From Metabacillus idriensis (GTDB lineage Bacteria; Bacillota; Bacilli; Bacillales; Bacillaceae): 64,000 nucleotides of DNA. The notes beneath the pieces were generated by a model that did no database searches, was not told the origin of the DNA, and saw nothing but the letters and a program-made list of their open reading frames with translations. Position numbers and translations under genes: made by a program. Of this stretch, positions 34,037 to 42,401 are shown piece after piece; positions within the stretch are counted from its first letter, which is position 1, and every line of letters starts with the position of its first letter. The stretch spans positions 806,001-870,000 of the forward strand of contig NZ_WKKF01000001.1 of the NCBI RefSeq assembly GCF_009674765.1, given 5' to 3'.

Positions 34037-34234
34037 ATGTTACAAGGTAAAGTTAAATGGTTTAACGCAGAAAAAGGTTTCGGTTTCATCGAAGCAGAAG
34101 GTCAAGAAGACGTATTCGTACATTTCTCTGCTATTCAAGGCGAAGGCTTCAAAAGCTTAGAAGAAGGCCAAGAAGTTACTTTCGAAATCGTTGAAGGCGC
34201 TCGTGGACCACAAGCTGCTAACGTTCAAAAGTAA
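34037..34234 (+). CDS. cspB: Cold shock protein (CspB type)
   Basis: RNA chaperone of 65-66 residues, a single OB-fold. RNP1 (KGFGFIE) and RNP2 (VFVHFSAI) are intact, and the sequence is closest in pattern to B. subtilis CspB. The real start is ATG 34037, 7 nt after GAGGAGGAT; the ORF is open further upstream only by chance. A long untranslated leader precedes it and a terminator follows. Confidence 0.96.
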   Translation: MLQGKVKWFNAEKGFGFIEAEGQEDVFVHFSAIQGEGFKSLEEGQEVTFEIVEGARGPQAANVQK

Positions 34235-34242
34235 TTGAACGA

Positions 34243-34270
34243 AAGGACTCCCATGCCGGGAGTCTTTTTT
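34243..34270 (+). terminator. Terminator after cspB
   Basis: GACTCCC (34246-34252) pairs with GGGAGTC (34258-34264) around ATGCC, followed by seven T. Confidence 0.88.
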
Positions 34271-34296
34271 TATGCATAAAAATTGGAGGGAATCAC

Positions 34297-34638
34297 ATGC
34301 ACGAATTGCCAAATTGCCAAAAGTGCCAATCCGCTTATACGTATGAAGACGGCAATCTATTAGTCTGCCCGGAATGTGCACATGAGTGGACGGCAGATGC
34401 GGAAGCTGAAAACCAAGAAGAACTAAAGGTTGTTAAAGATGCGAACGGAAATGTCTTAAATGATGGAGATTCTGTTACCGTCATCAAGGACCTTAAAGTA
34501 AAAGGAAGCTCATCTGTCATCAAAATAGGAACAAAAGTAAAAAGTATCCGTTTAGTAGATGGAGATCATGATATCGACTGCAAAATCGACGGTTTTGGTG
34601 CGATGCAGCTAAAATCTGAATTTGTTAAAAAGGTATAA
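34297..34638 (+). CDS. yjdM: YjdM family zinc-ribbon protein
   Basis: Cytosolic protein of 113 residues. An N-terminal zinc ribbon (CQKC at 7-10 and CPEC at 28-31) is followed by a KOW-like beta barrel ([28 protein letters not shown]). The family was misnamed PhnA (alkylphosphonate utilisation); it is not phosphonoacetate hydrolase, and its role is unknown. The start ATG is preceded by TTGGAGGGAATCAC. It lies 60 bp after the cspB terminator, so it probably has its own promoter or relies on readthrough. Confidence 0.9.
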   Translation: MHELPNCQKCQSAYTYEDGNLLVCPECAHEWTADAEAENQEELKVVKDANGNVLNDGDSVTVIKDLKVKGSSSVIKIGTKVKSIRLVDGDHDIDCKIDGFGAMQLKSEFVKKV

Positions 34639-34912
34639 GTTCAGCGCTTCTTTTAGGGCCATTTTTTATGCTTTGAATCATTAAAAGCGGTAACATTACT
34701 TGACCTGACGCCGCTAATTATTTTCACAGCAAAAAGCACAGGCAGGAAAAACACTTGTTTTTCCTTAACAGGTTCGGTTGATGGGGAGAATACCTCAATT
34801 CACAGGTGTTTTCTCAACATCTTTAACACCGATTTCGCCATTAAATGAACATTAAAAATAGCAGCTGAATTATTCAGTTGCTATTTTTATGATATATTTT
34901 CAGTAAAGTCGT
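34639..34912. other. Intergenic gap with two inverted repeats
   Basis: No gene is seen in about 270 bp. It contains a tight 10-bp inverted repeat (AGGAAAAACA/TGTTTTTCCT, near 34745-34766), and the terminator at 34854-34888. Confidence 0.5.
34854..34888. terminator. Terminator of the minus-strand membrane protein gene
   Basis: AAAAATAGCA-CTGAA and TTCAG-TGCTATTTTT arms form a stem with one bulge or mismatch, flanked by A- and T-runs. It works in either direction. Confidence 0.75.
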
Positions 34913-35557
34913 TTAGAGAAAAGGACGGTAAACCAGAAAATAACCTATTAAAGAGGTAACGACGATGGTTGCTATATAAATCAGCTTATTATTTGCTTTT
35001 TGATAGAAGCAACATCCTAATATTATCAAACTAAGAGAATCAAAAATGAATTGAAACAAAAAGGTATGGTTGTTATATAAATAGATACTTACACCAATTG
35101 TTTCCGCAACTAATCCGCTTACTGGCAATGCATACAAAAAGTTGCTCAGTTTGTTCTCTTTGTTCCAAAAGTAAAGTACATAACTAATAGCACTACATAC
35201 TAAGGCAAAAACACTATACAGGATAAACAGATTCCATTGAAATCCCTCAATGTAAAACCTTGGAATAAGAAAGCCGAGTAGATAATTCAAAAAGTAAAAA
35301 CTAAAAATCATACAGAACAGGTACAATAGAACGTTAATAGCAGCATTTTTATTTGAAGAACTATGATATACAATTAATGTCACTGTTAACATCCAAAAGC
35401 CAAATAAAGTGGCTATTGAACTGAAACTCCATAAGTCATCATTTGGGAAAAAATCCGATAATCTAGTTATAATGCCCGCAACCAATCCAAACCCAACAAA
35501 AAGCAGGTAAGATTTAAAATGAATTTGGATTTCTTTGGAATGTGCTTCCACTGTCAT
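34913..35557 (-). CDS. Uncharacterised multi-pass membrane protein
   Basis: Protein of 214 residues with about six hydrophobic segments and a short hydrophilic N terminus; no catalytic motif is visible. I do not recognise the family. The start ATG follows AAGGAGAGTTTGA. Composition is somewhat AT-richer than the neighbouring housekeeping genes, hinting at an accessory origin. It is transcribed alone. Confidence 0.7.
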   Translation of the reverse strand: MTVEAHSKEIQIHFKSYLLFVGFGLVAGIITRLSDFFPNDDLWSFSSIATLFGFWMLTVTLIVYHSSSNKNAAINVLLYLFCMIFSFYFLNYLLGFLIPRFYIEGFQWNLFILYSVFALVCSAISYVLYFWNKENKLSNFLYALPVSGLVAETIGVSIYLYNNHTFLFQFIFDSLSLIILGCCFYQKANNKLIYIATIVVTSLIGYFLVYRPFL

Positions 35558-35937
35558 TCAAACTCTCCTTCGTGTTATGTAGTGAAATTACAAATATTCA
35601 CATACTTCATCTATATATATTAACACCAAATTTCCATTTACTTTTTAAAAAATAAGTTCGCTTTAATATTAAGTTAACTACCTCAGATGAATTATCCAAT
35701 TCGCACAAGTTTTAGCACTAATTTTAATAAGACCAATTAAATTAATGCGGTCTTGTTAATTGCTGCGTTAAAAATGATGATAATACAGATATAGCAATAA
35801 AAAGGAGATACCAATTCTAATGTGAATGGTATCTCCTATTTAAATCCTATTTGCTGTTTTCTCCCCCAACAACCGAACCTGTTAGTTTTTCCTGCCTGCT
35901 TCATTTTAAAGATTTATTGTACAGCCTATTTTTAATT
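35558..35937. other. Intergenic gap holding repeat family C
   Basis: No gene is seen. The left half is very AT-rich and presumably holds the promoter of the membrane protein; the right half holds a hairpin and family C copy 1. Confidence 0.5.
35799..35905 (+). repeat. Dispersed repeat family C, copy 1 (with hairpin)
   Basis: Begins AAAAAGGAGATACCAATTC and forms a hairpin GGAGATACCA/TGGTATCTCC (35802-35839). Similarity to 58925-59040 continues through a gap to AACCTGTTAGTTTTTCCTGC. Copies share the hairpin position, spacing and tail. Confidence 0.65.
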
Positions 35938-37479
35938 CTATTCAGAGTCAGCATCAAGCACTTTCAGAGGCTTATCTGCAGGACCCTCAATCACTTCTCC
36001 GCTGTAAGAAAACCTTGAACCGTGACATGGACAATCCCACGTTCTATCGCCGCTGTTCCATTCCGTTTCGCAGCCTAAATGAGTGCAGGTCGTATCAACG
36101 AGGTGAAGGACTCCATGCTCATCTTTATAGGCACCAGCCTTTTTTCCCTTAAACATGACGGCACAGCCTTCGTTTGTTTTTAGATCTTCAGGCTTTTTGG
36201 ACGGACGCTTGAGCTTGCCTGAGATTAAATGCTTGGCTACGTCCGCATTTTGTTTCAGGAACTCTTTTACACTTGGATCGGATTGAAAGCGGGAAGGTGT
36301 AAAGAGATCAAGGTAGCGGGATTCTTTTTTTACAATCAGGTCTCTCAGCATAAGAGCAGCAAAGGTTCCATTTGTCATGCCCCATTTATGAAAGCCTGTT
36401 GCTGTATACATGTTCTTGTGGCTTGAAGTAAGGTTTCCAATGTACGGCACCTTATCTAGAGTGTATAAATCCTGTGCCGACCATCTATGTGTGATGTCAC
36501 TTAAGCCGAAAACTTCTTCACCAAACGTTTCAATCTTTTCATAAAGCTTATGTGTATCTTTTACTTGTCCGGCTTTATGACCTTCTCCGCCGATGATGAC
36601 AAGTTTTTCTTCACCGCTCCCAGCTGAACGGAGAGACCGTTTAGGTTCATCCACACTTAAATACATGCCTCCCGGATATGGCTTCTCCGTTTTAGCACTT
36701 AGTACGTACGAACGCTCCGCATACATTCTTGCAAAATAAAATCCATTCCCATCAAAAAAAGGAAAATGCGATGCCGCAATGACGTGCTGACAGGTGATTT
36801 CAAACCCTTCATTTGTGATCAGCTTCGGTTCTTCTTCTGTTCCTTTTACATCAATAATCGCTGTGTTTTCAAAAATTTGAACACCAGACTGGGACATTTC
36901 CTGAAGCAGGGTATGTAAGTATTTCAAAGGATGAAACTGAGCTTGATGTTTTACGATCAGCGCGCCCTGGATGTCAATCTCAAGCGGAATTGAATCTGTG
37001 TATTCATAAGGAATGCCCAGAGTATCATAGGCTTCTTTTTCTTTTTGCAGTTTTTTCAGTGACTCATCTGAAACGGCATAAAGAATCGCGTCTTCATCAG
37101 AAAACCCGCAGTCGATCTTCTTTTCCTCGACCGTTTTTCGAATGAAGTCAAGACCGCTTTTATTAGCTTCGTAGTAATGCTTTGCTCCGTCAGCGCCAAA
37201 GTGCTGAATAAGTTCGTCATAAATGATGTCGTGCTGGACCGTTATTTTTGCGGTTGTATGGCCGGTTGTCCCATTTATCAATACATCCGAATCGAGCAAC
37301 GCCACCGACTTTCCCTCTTTTGCAAGTAAATAGGCAGAAGTAATCCCGGTTATTCCGCCTCCGACAATCGCTACATCCACATTTAAATGCTTGGAGAGCT
37401 TCTGATAAGACGGCAGCTTGGCGGTATCTCTCCAGTAAGGCTCTGGAAACTGAGGCAATTTTGAGTTTTGATTCTTCAA
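35938..37479 (-). CDS. FAD-dependent oxidoreductase with C-terminal Rieske [2Fe-2S] domain
   Basis: Protein of 513 residues. The N terminus is a DAO-type FAD domain (VAIVGGGITGITSAYLLAKEG, about 33-53). The C-terminal Rieske domain (about 430-510) has CTHLGC and CPCHGSRF, the four cluster ligands. It resembles B. subtilis YhfW. Such fusions probably pass electrons from an amine or thiol substrate through FAD and the iron-sulfur centre, but the substrate is unknown. The start is TTG 37479 with GGAGGGATTCAT just upstream. It is monocistronic. Confidence 0.9.
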   Translation of the reverse strand: MKNQNSKLPQFPEPYWRDTAKLPSYQKLSKHLNVDVAIVGGGITGITSAYLLAKEGKSVALLDSDVLINGTTGHTTAKITVQHDIIYDELIQHFGADGAKHYYEANKSGLDFIRKTVEEKKIDCGFSDEDAILYAVSDESLKKLQKEKEAYDTLGIPYEYTDSIPLEIDIQGALIVKHQAQFHPLKYLHTLLQEMSQSGVQIFENTAIIDVKGTEEEPKLITNEGFEITCQHVIAASHFPFFDGNGFYFARMYAERSYVLSAKTEKPYPGGMYLSVDEPKRSLRSAGSGEEKLVIIGGEGHKAGQVKDTHKLYEKIETFGEEVFGLSDITHRWSAQDLYTLDKVPYIGNLTSSHKNMYTATGFHKWGMTNGTFAALMLRDLIVKKESRYLDLFTPSRFQSDPSVKEFLKQNADVAKHLISGKLKRPSKKPEDLKTNEGCAVMFKGKKAGAYKDEHGVLHLVDTTCTHLGCETEWNSGDRTWDCPCHGSRFSYSGEVIEGPADKPLKVLDADSE

Positions 37480-37590
37480 ATGAATCCCTCCTTTATTTAA
37501 TCATTATCCTGTATTAAACTAAAGTAAACGTTACTTTTCCTCGTTTTATGGTTTCCATAAAATGCAAATAAATGTATATTAAATAATTGA

Positions 37591-37620
37591 TTGATAATTT
37601 TGACAGTCATCGGTTATACT
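37591..37620 (+). promoter_or_regulatory. Promoter of the ABC-F leader transcript
   Basis: TTGATA (37591-37596) and TATACT (37615-37620) are separated by 18 bp. A TTGACA at 37600 is too close to that -10. Transcription would start near 37627, just before the leader ORF. Confidence 0.5.
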
Positions 37621-37653
37621 AGAAATAACTAAAGGAACGGAGGTGGATAAGAG

Positions 37654-37788
37654 ATGATGAGTTTGAAAGTGTCGCACGGTGAAGAGTTGTCATACCTTTA
37701 TTTATGTCGTGCAATTTTTCATGCAACTGTAATCAACGGGATACGTATGCCCTTTTTTACTAATTGCATAGGCACAATCAAACGTTAA
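37654..37788 (+). CDS. 44-residue leader ORF upstream of the ABC-F gene
   Basis: A short frame that opens MMSLKVSHGEEL and ends NCIGTIKR, with a strong ribosome site ACGGAGGTGG 7 nt before the ATG. It is followed 33 nt later by an intrinsic terminator and lies about 335 nt upstream of an ABC-F ATPase gene. ABC-F genes in Bacillus (vmlR) and staphylococci are often controlled by translated leaders that stall on antibiotic-bound ribosomes. A 13-bp long-range helix can form between 37642-37654 (SD and start) and 37795-37807 (after the stop). The peptide may have no function of its own. It could instead be a stand-alone small gene. Confidence 0.55.
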   Translation: MMSLKVSHGEELSYLYLCRAIFHATVINGIRMPFFTNCIGTIKR

Positions 37789-37821
37789 GAAGATTCTCTT
37801 ATCCATTAATCTAAAGTGATG

Positions 37822-37849
37822 CGGAGAGCTTACTGGCTCTCCGTTTTTT
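37822..37849 (+). terminator. First terminator/attenuator in the ABC-F leader
   Basis: CGGAGAGC (37822-37829) pairs perfectly with GCTCTCCG (37836-37843) around TTACTG, followed by six T. Confidence 0.88.
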
Positions 37850-37862
37850 ATGTCAACATTGT

Positions 37863-37977
37863 CTAGCTGCATCGCCTAGCTCCTCGGTCAGAGCGGCTCC
37901 GCAAAAAAGTCAAGCCGGACTTTTCTGTCGGTTCCTTATCTGCCCCTCGGATCTTAGCAAGGAGGTGCCGCTTTTCG
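37863..37977 (+). repeat. Dispersed repeat family A, copy 4
   Basis: A variant beginning GTCTAGCTGCATCGCCTAGC, with CTCCTCGGTCAGAGCGGCTCCG, TTTTCTGTCGGTTCCTTATCTG and GTGCCGCTTTTC. The central AAAGTATTGGC core is replaced. It sits between the two terminators upstream of the ABC-F gene. Confidence 0.75.
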
Positions 37978-37980
37978 ATT

Positions 37981-38022
37981 GACCAGGATAAGCAGGGAAC
38001 TGCTTCTTTCTGGTCTTTTTTT
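37981..38022 (+). terminator. Second terminator in the ABC-F leader
   Basis: A nested stem: GACCAG (37981-37986) with CTGGTC (38010-38015), and inner AGCAG with CTGCT, followed by seven T. Two terminators in tandem before one gene is unusual. Confidence 0.82.
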
Positions 38023-38039
38023 AGTTTTAAAAAAAGACA

Positions 38040-38103
38040 GAGCTCTTTTCTGCCAGATTCTTATCTGTCATGACTGCGCAAAACAGGCGATTCCGTTTTT
38101 CTA
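38040..38103 (+). repeat. Dispersed repeat family A, copy 5 (3' fragment)
   Basis: Only the right part is present: CTCTTTTCTGCCAGATTCTT, TATCTGTCATGACTGCGCAAA and GGCGATTCCGTTTTTCT. It ends 20 bp before the ABC-F start codon. Confidence 0.7.
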
Positions 38104-38123
38104 ATATAAGGGAGATGTTACAA

Positions 38124-40001
38124 ATGACAATATGTTCAGTACACCAATTAGCTAAATCATATGGAAGCCAACTTATTTTTGAAAATTTATCCTTCGAAAT
38201 TAATGAAAATGAAAAAATCGGATTTGTGGGGCGAAATGGGACGGGAAAAACAACTTTGTTTAAATGTTTGTCAGGAATTGAGCAGCCTGACGCAGGAACG
38301 ATTTCAATCAGAAAAGGAATGAAGGTCGGATATCTTGCCCAAATTCCGATGTTTCCTGCAGGAACAACGGTTGACGAGGTTCTGAGACAGGCGTTTGCCG
38401 AACTGCATCAACTATCGAACGAGCTTGCACAGCTGGAAAAGGAAATGTCTGATACAGAGGATCCTGTCAAATTGGAAAAAGCCATTGCACGATATGGCAT
38501 TTGCCAGGAAAAGTATGAAAATCTGGGCGGGTATGAGATGGATGCTAAAATCAGCGCCGTTGCAAATGGATTGCAGCTGCAGCCGCTTCTGAACGCTGAT
38601 TTTGACCACATCAGCGGCGGAGAGAAAACAAAGGTTTCCCTTGGTTTGATGCTGCTTCAGGCACCACAGATCCTATTGCTGGATGAGCCGACTAATCACC
38701 TTGATATCGCGGCTGTAGAATGGCTTGAAGGCTTTTTAAAAGAATATAAGGGGACGGTTGTTGTCATTTCCCATGACCGCACCTTTTTAGATGAAGTGGC
38801 TGTAAAAATCATCGACTTAGAAGATGGGGAGGTCACAGTCTACCATCATAATTATTCAGGTTTTATTGCGGAAAAACAGAAGAGGCTGATGGCTGAATTT
38901 CAGGCTTACCAGGATCAGCAAAAAAAGATAAAAAAAATGCGGGAAGCCATTAAAAGACTTAGAGAATGGGCTAATCAGGCAAATCCTCCGAATGAGGGGC
39001 TTCATAAACGTGCGCGGAATATGGAGCGTGCACTTGAGAGAATGGAGAAAGTAAAAAAGCCGATTTTAAACCACAGGAAAATGGATCTTCATTTTGACGG
39101 AACGGACCGGAGCGGCAAAAAAGTGCTGACCTTTGAAAATGTAACAAAAACCTTTGGAAATAGACAGGTGTTTGGAAATGTCAGTCTGCAGCTGACCTAT
39201 ATGGACAGGGCGGCAATTGTCGGGGAAAACGGTTCGGGCAAATCAACGCTGCTGAAGCTTGTTATGGGAGAGCATGAACCTGATGATGCAGGAGTAAGGA
39301 TCGGCAGCAGTGTGAAAATCGGCTATCTCTCACAGCAGCTTTCTCTTCCAGATTCAGAGGTCACAATCATTGATTATTTCAGAGAAGATTTATCTGTGGC
39401 AGAAGATGACGCCCGTCATATTTTGGCGAAATTCTTATTTTACGGGCCAGCGGTGTTTAAAAAAATGAAAAACACGAGCGGGGGAGAGAGAATGAGGATT
39501 CAGCTTGCTAAGCTGATGCAGAAGGATCTTAATTTTCTTATTCTGGATGAACCGACCAATCATTTGGATATTGATTCAAGGGAAGTGCTCGAGGAAGCGA
39601 TTGAACAATTTGAAGGCACCATCCTTGCTGTTTCCCATGACAGGTACTTTCTCAATAAACTTTTCACCAAAACATTCTGGCTGTATGACAAACAGCTGCA
39701 TGCATTTGACGGGAATTACTCATGGGCCAGGGATAAGATGAGAGGTCTATTGGATGAAAAGGAAGTGCCAGTGAAAATTGCCTCAAAACCTGAACCGAAA
39801 AAATCAAACGCAGTGAAGAAGGCGGCAGCACCATCAGAAATTGAAATGCAGATTGAACAGTATGAAACCGAATTGTTCCGTCTTGAAGAACAGATGCTTT
39901 CGCTGTCCGATCTTGAGCAGCTGATGGAGCTGAACAGATTGAAGGAAGAAATAGAAAAGCAGATAGTATGGTTATATGAACAGCTTGAAGCGATCAGCTG
40001 A
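38124..40001 (+). CDS. ABC-F family ATPase (ribosome-associated)
   Basis: Tandem-ATPase protein of 625 residues without membrane spans. First domain: Walker A GRNGTGKT (about 36-43), signature ISGGEKTK, Walker B ILLLDEPTNHLD. A charged helical inter-domain linker follows (about 235-325, with ANPPNEGLHKRARNME). Second domain: Walker A GENGSGKS (about 367), signature TSGGERMR, Walker B FLILDEPTNHLD. A coiled C-terminal extension (about 545-625) ends the protein. ABC-F proteins act on the ribosomal E-site; some give antibiotic resistance and others are translation factors. I cannot choose between these, but the leader region favours an antibiotic-responsive role. The start ATG follows AAGGGAGATGTTACAA. 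Confidence 0.92.
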   Translation: MTICSVHQLAKSYGSQLIFENLSFEINENEKIGFVGRNGTGKTTLFKCLSGIEQPDAGTISIRKGMKVGYLAQIPMFPAGTTVDEVLRQAFAELHQLSNELAQLEKEMSDTEDPVKLEKAIARYGICQEKYENLGGYEMDAKISAVANGLQLQPLLNADFDHISGGEKTKVSLGLMLLQAPQILLLDEPTNHLDIAAVEWLEGFLKEYKGTVVVISHDRTFLDEVAVKIIDLEDGEVTVYHHNYSGFIAEKQKRLMAEFQAYQDQQKKIKKMREAIKRLREWANQANPPNEGLHKRARNMERALERMEKVKKPILNHRKMDLHFDGTDRSGKKVLTFENVTKTFGNRQVFGNVSLQLTYMDRAAIVGENGSGKSTLLKLVMGEHEPDDAGVRIGSSVKIGYLSQQLSLPDSEVTIIDYFREDLSVAEDDARHILAKFLFYGPAVFKKMKNTSGGERMRIQLAKLMQKDLNFLILDEPTNHLDIDSREVLEEAIEQFEGTILAVSHDRYFLNKLFTKTFWLYDKQLHAFDGNYSWARDKMRGLLDEKEVPVKIASKPEPKKSNAVKKAAAPSEIEMQIEQYETELFRLEEQMLSLSDLEQLMELNRLKEEIEKQIVWLYEQLEAIS

Positions 40002-40007
40002 ACAAAG

Positions 40008-40041
40008 AAAAGGTCCATTGCCTGGGAGCAATGGACCTTTT
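40008..40041. terminator. Bidirectional terminator after the ABC-F gene
   Basis: AAAAGGTCCATTGC (40008-40021) pairs with GCAATGGACCTTTT (40028-40041). It serves the convergent ABC-F and 118-residue hypothetical genes. Confidence 0.88.
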
Positions 40042-40043
40042 GC

Positions 40044-40400
40044 TTATTTGAAATTTTCCACTTCATCCGGGTTGTTGGAATGATTGTCTTTTAATATGCC
40101 GTTCTCTTCAATATGGCGTCTTGCCTCTGCGTCTCCAAGCATGTAGATCATGGCATAAATTTTTCTCATGGAATCATCATACTCTTTATTTTCTGCGTCA
40201 TGGTGATATTCGCGAAATGGAACTTGTGCGCGCTGAAACGTTTGAAAATCCGCAGCGCTGTTATCGCTGTAATACGATTTCAATTCATTCAGCTCGGATT
40301 GATTGGCAAAAATTTTAAAGCTTGGACTGGATTCTGCCGGGTTTTCAAGGATTTCTCCGCTCGCAATATCAACAAAATAGGTGCGTTTTTCTTGTTCCAT
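40044..40400 (-). CDS. Hypothetical acidic protein (118 aa)
   Basis: Soluble, strongly acidic protein of 118 residues with a ribosome site GGAGATGGACGAAG. The first 30 residues contain short strands (TYFVDIASGEIL), and the rest is helical with several Asp/Glu clusters (FREYHHDAENKEYDDSMR). No domain is recognised. It looks like a genuine gene: normal codon use, its own SD and terminator. Confidence 0.65.
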   Translation of the reverse strand: MEQEKRTYFVDIASGEILENPAESSPSFKIFANQSELNELKSYYSDNSAADFQTFQRAQVPFREYHHDAENKEYDDSMRKIYAMIYMLGDAEARRHIEENGILKDNHSNNPDEVENFK

Positions 40401-40504
40401 CTTCGTCCATCTCCTTTAGTGTGTTTAGTAAGCATTTACCACTAAAGGAAGAAAGCTAATCCTGAAATTTTCTAGAATGATAGGAAAGGATAAGGTGATG
40501 AGAG

Positions 40505-40633
40505 GTAGGTTCCCGCTTTTCGTGGTGTCTAGCTCCACCTCCTAATCCCTCAGCCATAACAAATTCCCCCTAAAAATCTTTAGGGGGAATAGTTCTTTGT
40601 CTTTCGGTGCTGAGGAGCAGGTTCCGCTTTCTA
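40505..40633 (+). repeat. Dispersed repeat family A, copy 6, ending on a stop codon
   Basis: Outer parts match family A (CCGCTTTTCGTGGTGTCTAG, CTCCACCTCCTAATCCCTCAG; GAGGAGCAGGTTCCGCTTT). The centre is replaced by a perfect hairpin ATTCCCCCTAAA/TTTAGGGGGAAT (about 40563-40590). Its right end supplies the CTA that is the complement of the TAG stop of the ABC ATPase gene (40631-40633). Confidence 0.7.
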
Positions 40634-41425
40634 GCTCAGCATCACTTTATCAGAAAGTGATCCATTTCCTTTAATTTTCTTAAACTCATTTAAGAGTGCT
40701 GTTACGGTCAGTTTTTTCTTCTGTTCGCCTTCTGCTTCAAAGATGATGCGGCCGCCGTCCATCATGATCAGGCGATTGCCAAGATCAACTGCCTGCTGCA
40801 TATTGTGAGTAATCATCAAGGTAGTCAGACTGCCGTTTGTAACCAGCTTTTTTGTAAGCTGTGTGATCAATTCGGCACGTGCCGGATCAAGGGCAGCTGT
40901 ATGTTCATCCAGCAGAAGGATATCAGGATCAGTAAACGTCGCCATCAGCAGGGAAAGGGCCTGCCTTTCTCCGCCGGACAGGAGCCCCACTTTTGCGGAT
41001 AGCCTGTCTTCAAGGCGCAGACTAAGGGAGGCAAGCTGTTCTTTAAAATATTCTCTCCGTTTAGCTGTAACACCGGGGCGCAATGATCGTTTTTTTACGC
41101 GGGAGTAAGCAATAGCCAGATTTTCTTCAATTGTCAAAGCGGGGGAAGTTCCGGCCATGGGATCCTGAAACACACGGCCGATATACTTCGCGCGTTTATG
41201 TTCGCGGACGAAGCTGACGTTTTTTCCGTTTATGGATACATCTCCTTCATCAGGAAACATTCTGCCTGAAATGACGTTCAAAAGAGTCGATTTTCCTGCA
41301 CCATTGCTTCCGATGACAGTGACAAAGTCACCTTTGTGAAGAGAAAGAGAGAGGCCGTTTAAAGCCTTTTTTTCATCAGGCGAGCCTTCATTAAATACTT
41401 TTTGTATCTGCTTCAATTCAAGCAA
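40631..41425 (-). CDS. ABC transporter ATP-binding protein (TrpXYZ-like, ATPase)
   Basis: ATPase of about 264 residues. Walker A GSNGAGKST, Q-loop VFQDPMAGTS, signature LLSGGERQALS, Walker B ILLLDEHTAALDP (His instead of the usual Pro after Glu, typical of this subgroup) and switch His in ITHNMQQA. I place the start at TTG 41425, 6 nt after AGAGAGGTG, overlapping the permease gene by 8 nt. It forms an operon with the permease and receptor genes. The subgroup (COG1101) includes TrpY-type tryptophan transporters of streptococci. Confidence 0.88.
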   Translation of the reverse strand: MLELKQIQKVFNEGSPDEKKALNGLSLSLHKGDFVTVIGSNGAGKSTLLNVISGRMFPDEGDVSINGKNVSFVREHKRAKYIGRVFQDPMAGTSPALTIEENLAIAYSRVKKRSLRPGVTAKRREYFKEQLASLSLRLEDRLSAKVGLLSGGERQALSLLMATFTDPDILLLDEHTAALDPARAELITQLTKKLVTNGSLTTLMITHNMQQAVDLGNRLIMMDGGRIIFEAEGEQKKKLTVTALLNEFKKIKGNGSLSDKVMLS

Positions 41426-42389
41426 TTTTGACACCTCTCTTTCGATGCAGGCTTTTTTTGCGCTTTCGCTTAGCGAGCAGCTGCGGAACAACTAGCGCTG
41501 CAATGACTATGGCTGCGGTAATCATTTTCATGTCGCCTGTTTCAAGAAAATCGGCTCTGAGAGCAAGTGCAATAATCATCCTGTAGATAATCGCTCCGAT
41601 AATGACCGCGAGTGTTGCCCGGATAATCGTTTTTGTCCCAACAAGAGCTTCTCCGATAATTACGGAAGCAAGACCGATTATAATCATCCCGATTCCCATG
41701 CCGACATCGCTAAATCCTGAATACTGCGCAATGAATGCTCCTGAAAAAGCGACAAGCGCATTTGATAAGCCTAGACCGATAATTTTCATCATATCTGTAT
41801 TAGCTGAAAAGCTTGCGATCATCTTTTCGTTATCGCCGACTGCACGGATGGCGATGCCGACTTCTGTTTTCAGGAAATAATCCAAGACAAACTTAATGAA
41901 GACAATAAGGATCAGCATCGCGATCAATATCGACCACGTTTTTGGAATGAAGTTTTCAAGACCGATAGAAAGAAAGAATGATTGCATAAAAGAGTCAATC
42001 CCAAGTGTATTCCAGCCTTCAAGCAAAGCGGTAAAGACGGTGCTTTCTTGAAGAAGGGGGACATTTGACTGTCCCATGATCCGCAAGTTGATAGAATACA
42101 GGGCAATCATCATTAAAATACCGGCGAGCAGCGGGTTGATGTTTCCTTTCGTATGAAGGATCCCTGTCAGACAGCCTGCCGCAAATCCTGCAAGCAGGGC
42201 TGCGAGCGTTGCAATGAAAGGATTTATGCCGTTTACGATCATCGCTGCACAGACGGCAGCTCCGGTTACAAAGCTTCCGTCCACCGTTAAGTCTGGAAAA
42301 TCCAGTATTCGAAATGAAAGATAAACACCGAGTGCCATAATGGCATAGATCAGTCCGGATTCAACGGACGAGAAAAGAGCAGTAAACAT
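41418..42389 (-). CDS. ABC transporter permease (TrpXYZ-like)
   Basis: Permease of 323 residues with about eight to nine hydrophobic segments and a basic tail (AKRKRKKSLHRKRG). The DFPDLTVDGSF segment near the N terminus and GIAIRAVGDNEKM loop are characteristic of the COG4120 family, related to branched-chain amino-acid and sugar permeases. It is the only permease of the operon, so the channel is probably a homodimer. The 3' end overlaps the ATPase start. Confidence 0.9.
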   Translation of the reverse strand: MFTALFSSVESGLIYAIMALGVYLSFRILDFPDLTVDGSFVTGAAVCAAMIVNGINPFIATLAALLAGFAAGCLTGILHTKGNINPLLAGILMMIALYSINLRIMGQSNVPLLQESTVFTALLEGWNTLGIDSFMQSFFLSIGLENFIPKTWSILIAMLILIVFIKFVLDYFLKTEVGIAIRAVGDNEKMIASFSANTDMMKIIGLGLSNALVAFSGAFIAQYSGFSDVGMGIGMIIIGLASVIIGEALVGTKTIIRATLAVIIGAIIYRMIIALALRADFLETGDMKMITAAIVIAALVVPQLLAKRKRKKSLHRKRGVKIA

Positions 42390-42401
42390 GATGGGTCCTC
42401 C

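Noticed and set aside
34297-34638. PhnA phosphonoacetate hydrolase
   Set aside because: The zinc-ribbon YjdM family only carries that name historically; no hydrolase motifs are present.
37654-37788. Toxin of a type I toxin-antitoxin pair
   Set aside because: The peptide is not a hydrophobic single-TM sequence, and no antisense promoter is evident; a leader ORF is the simpler reading.
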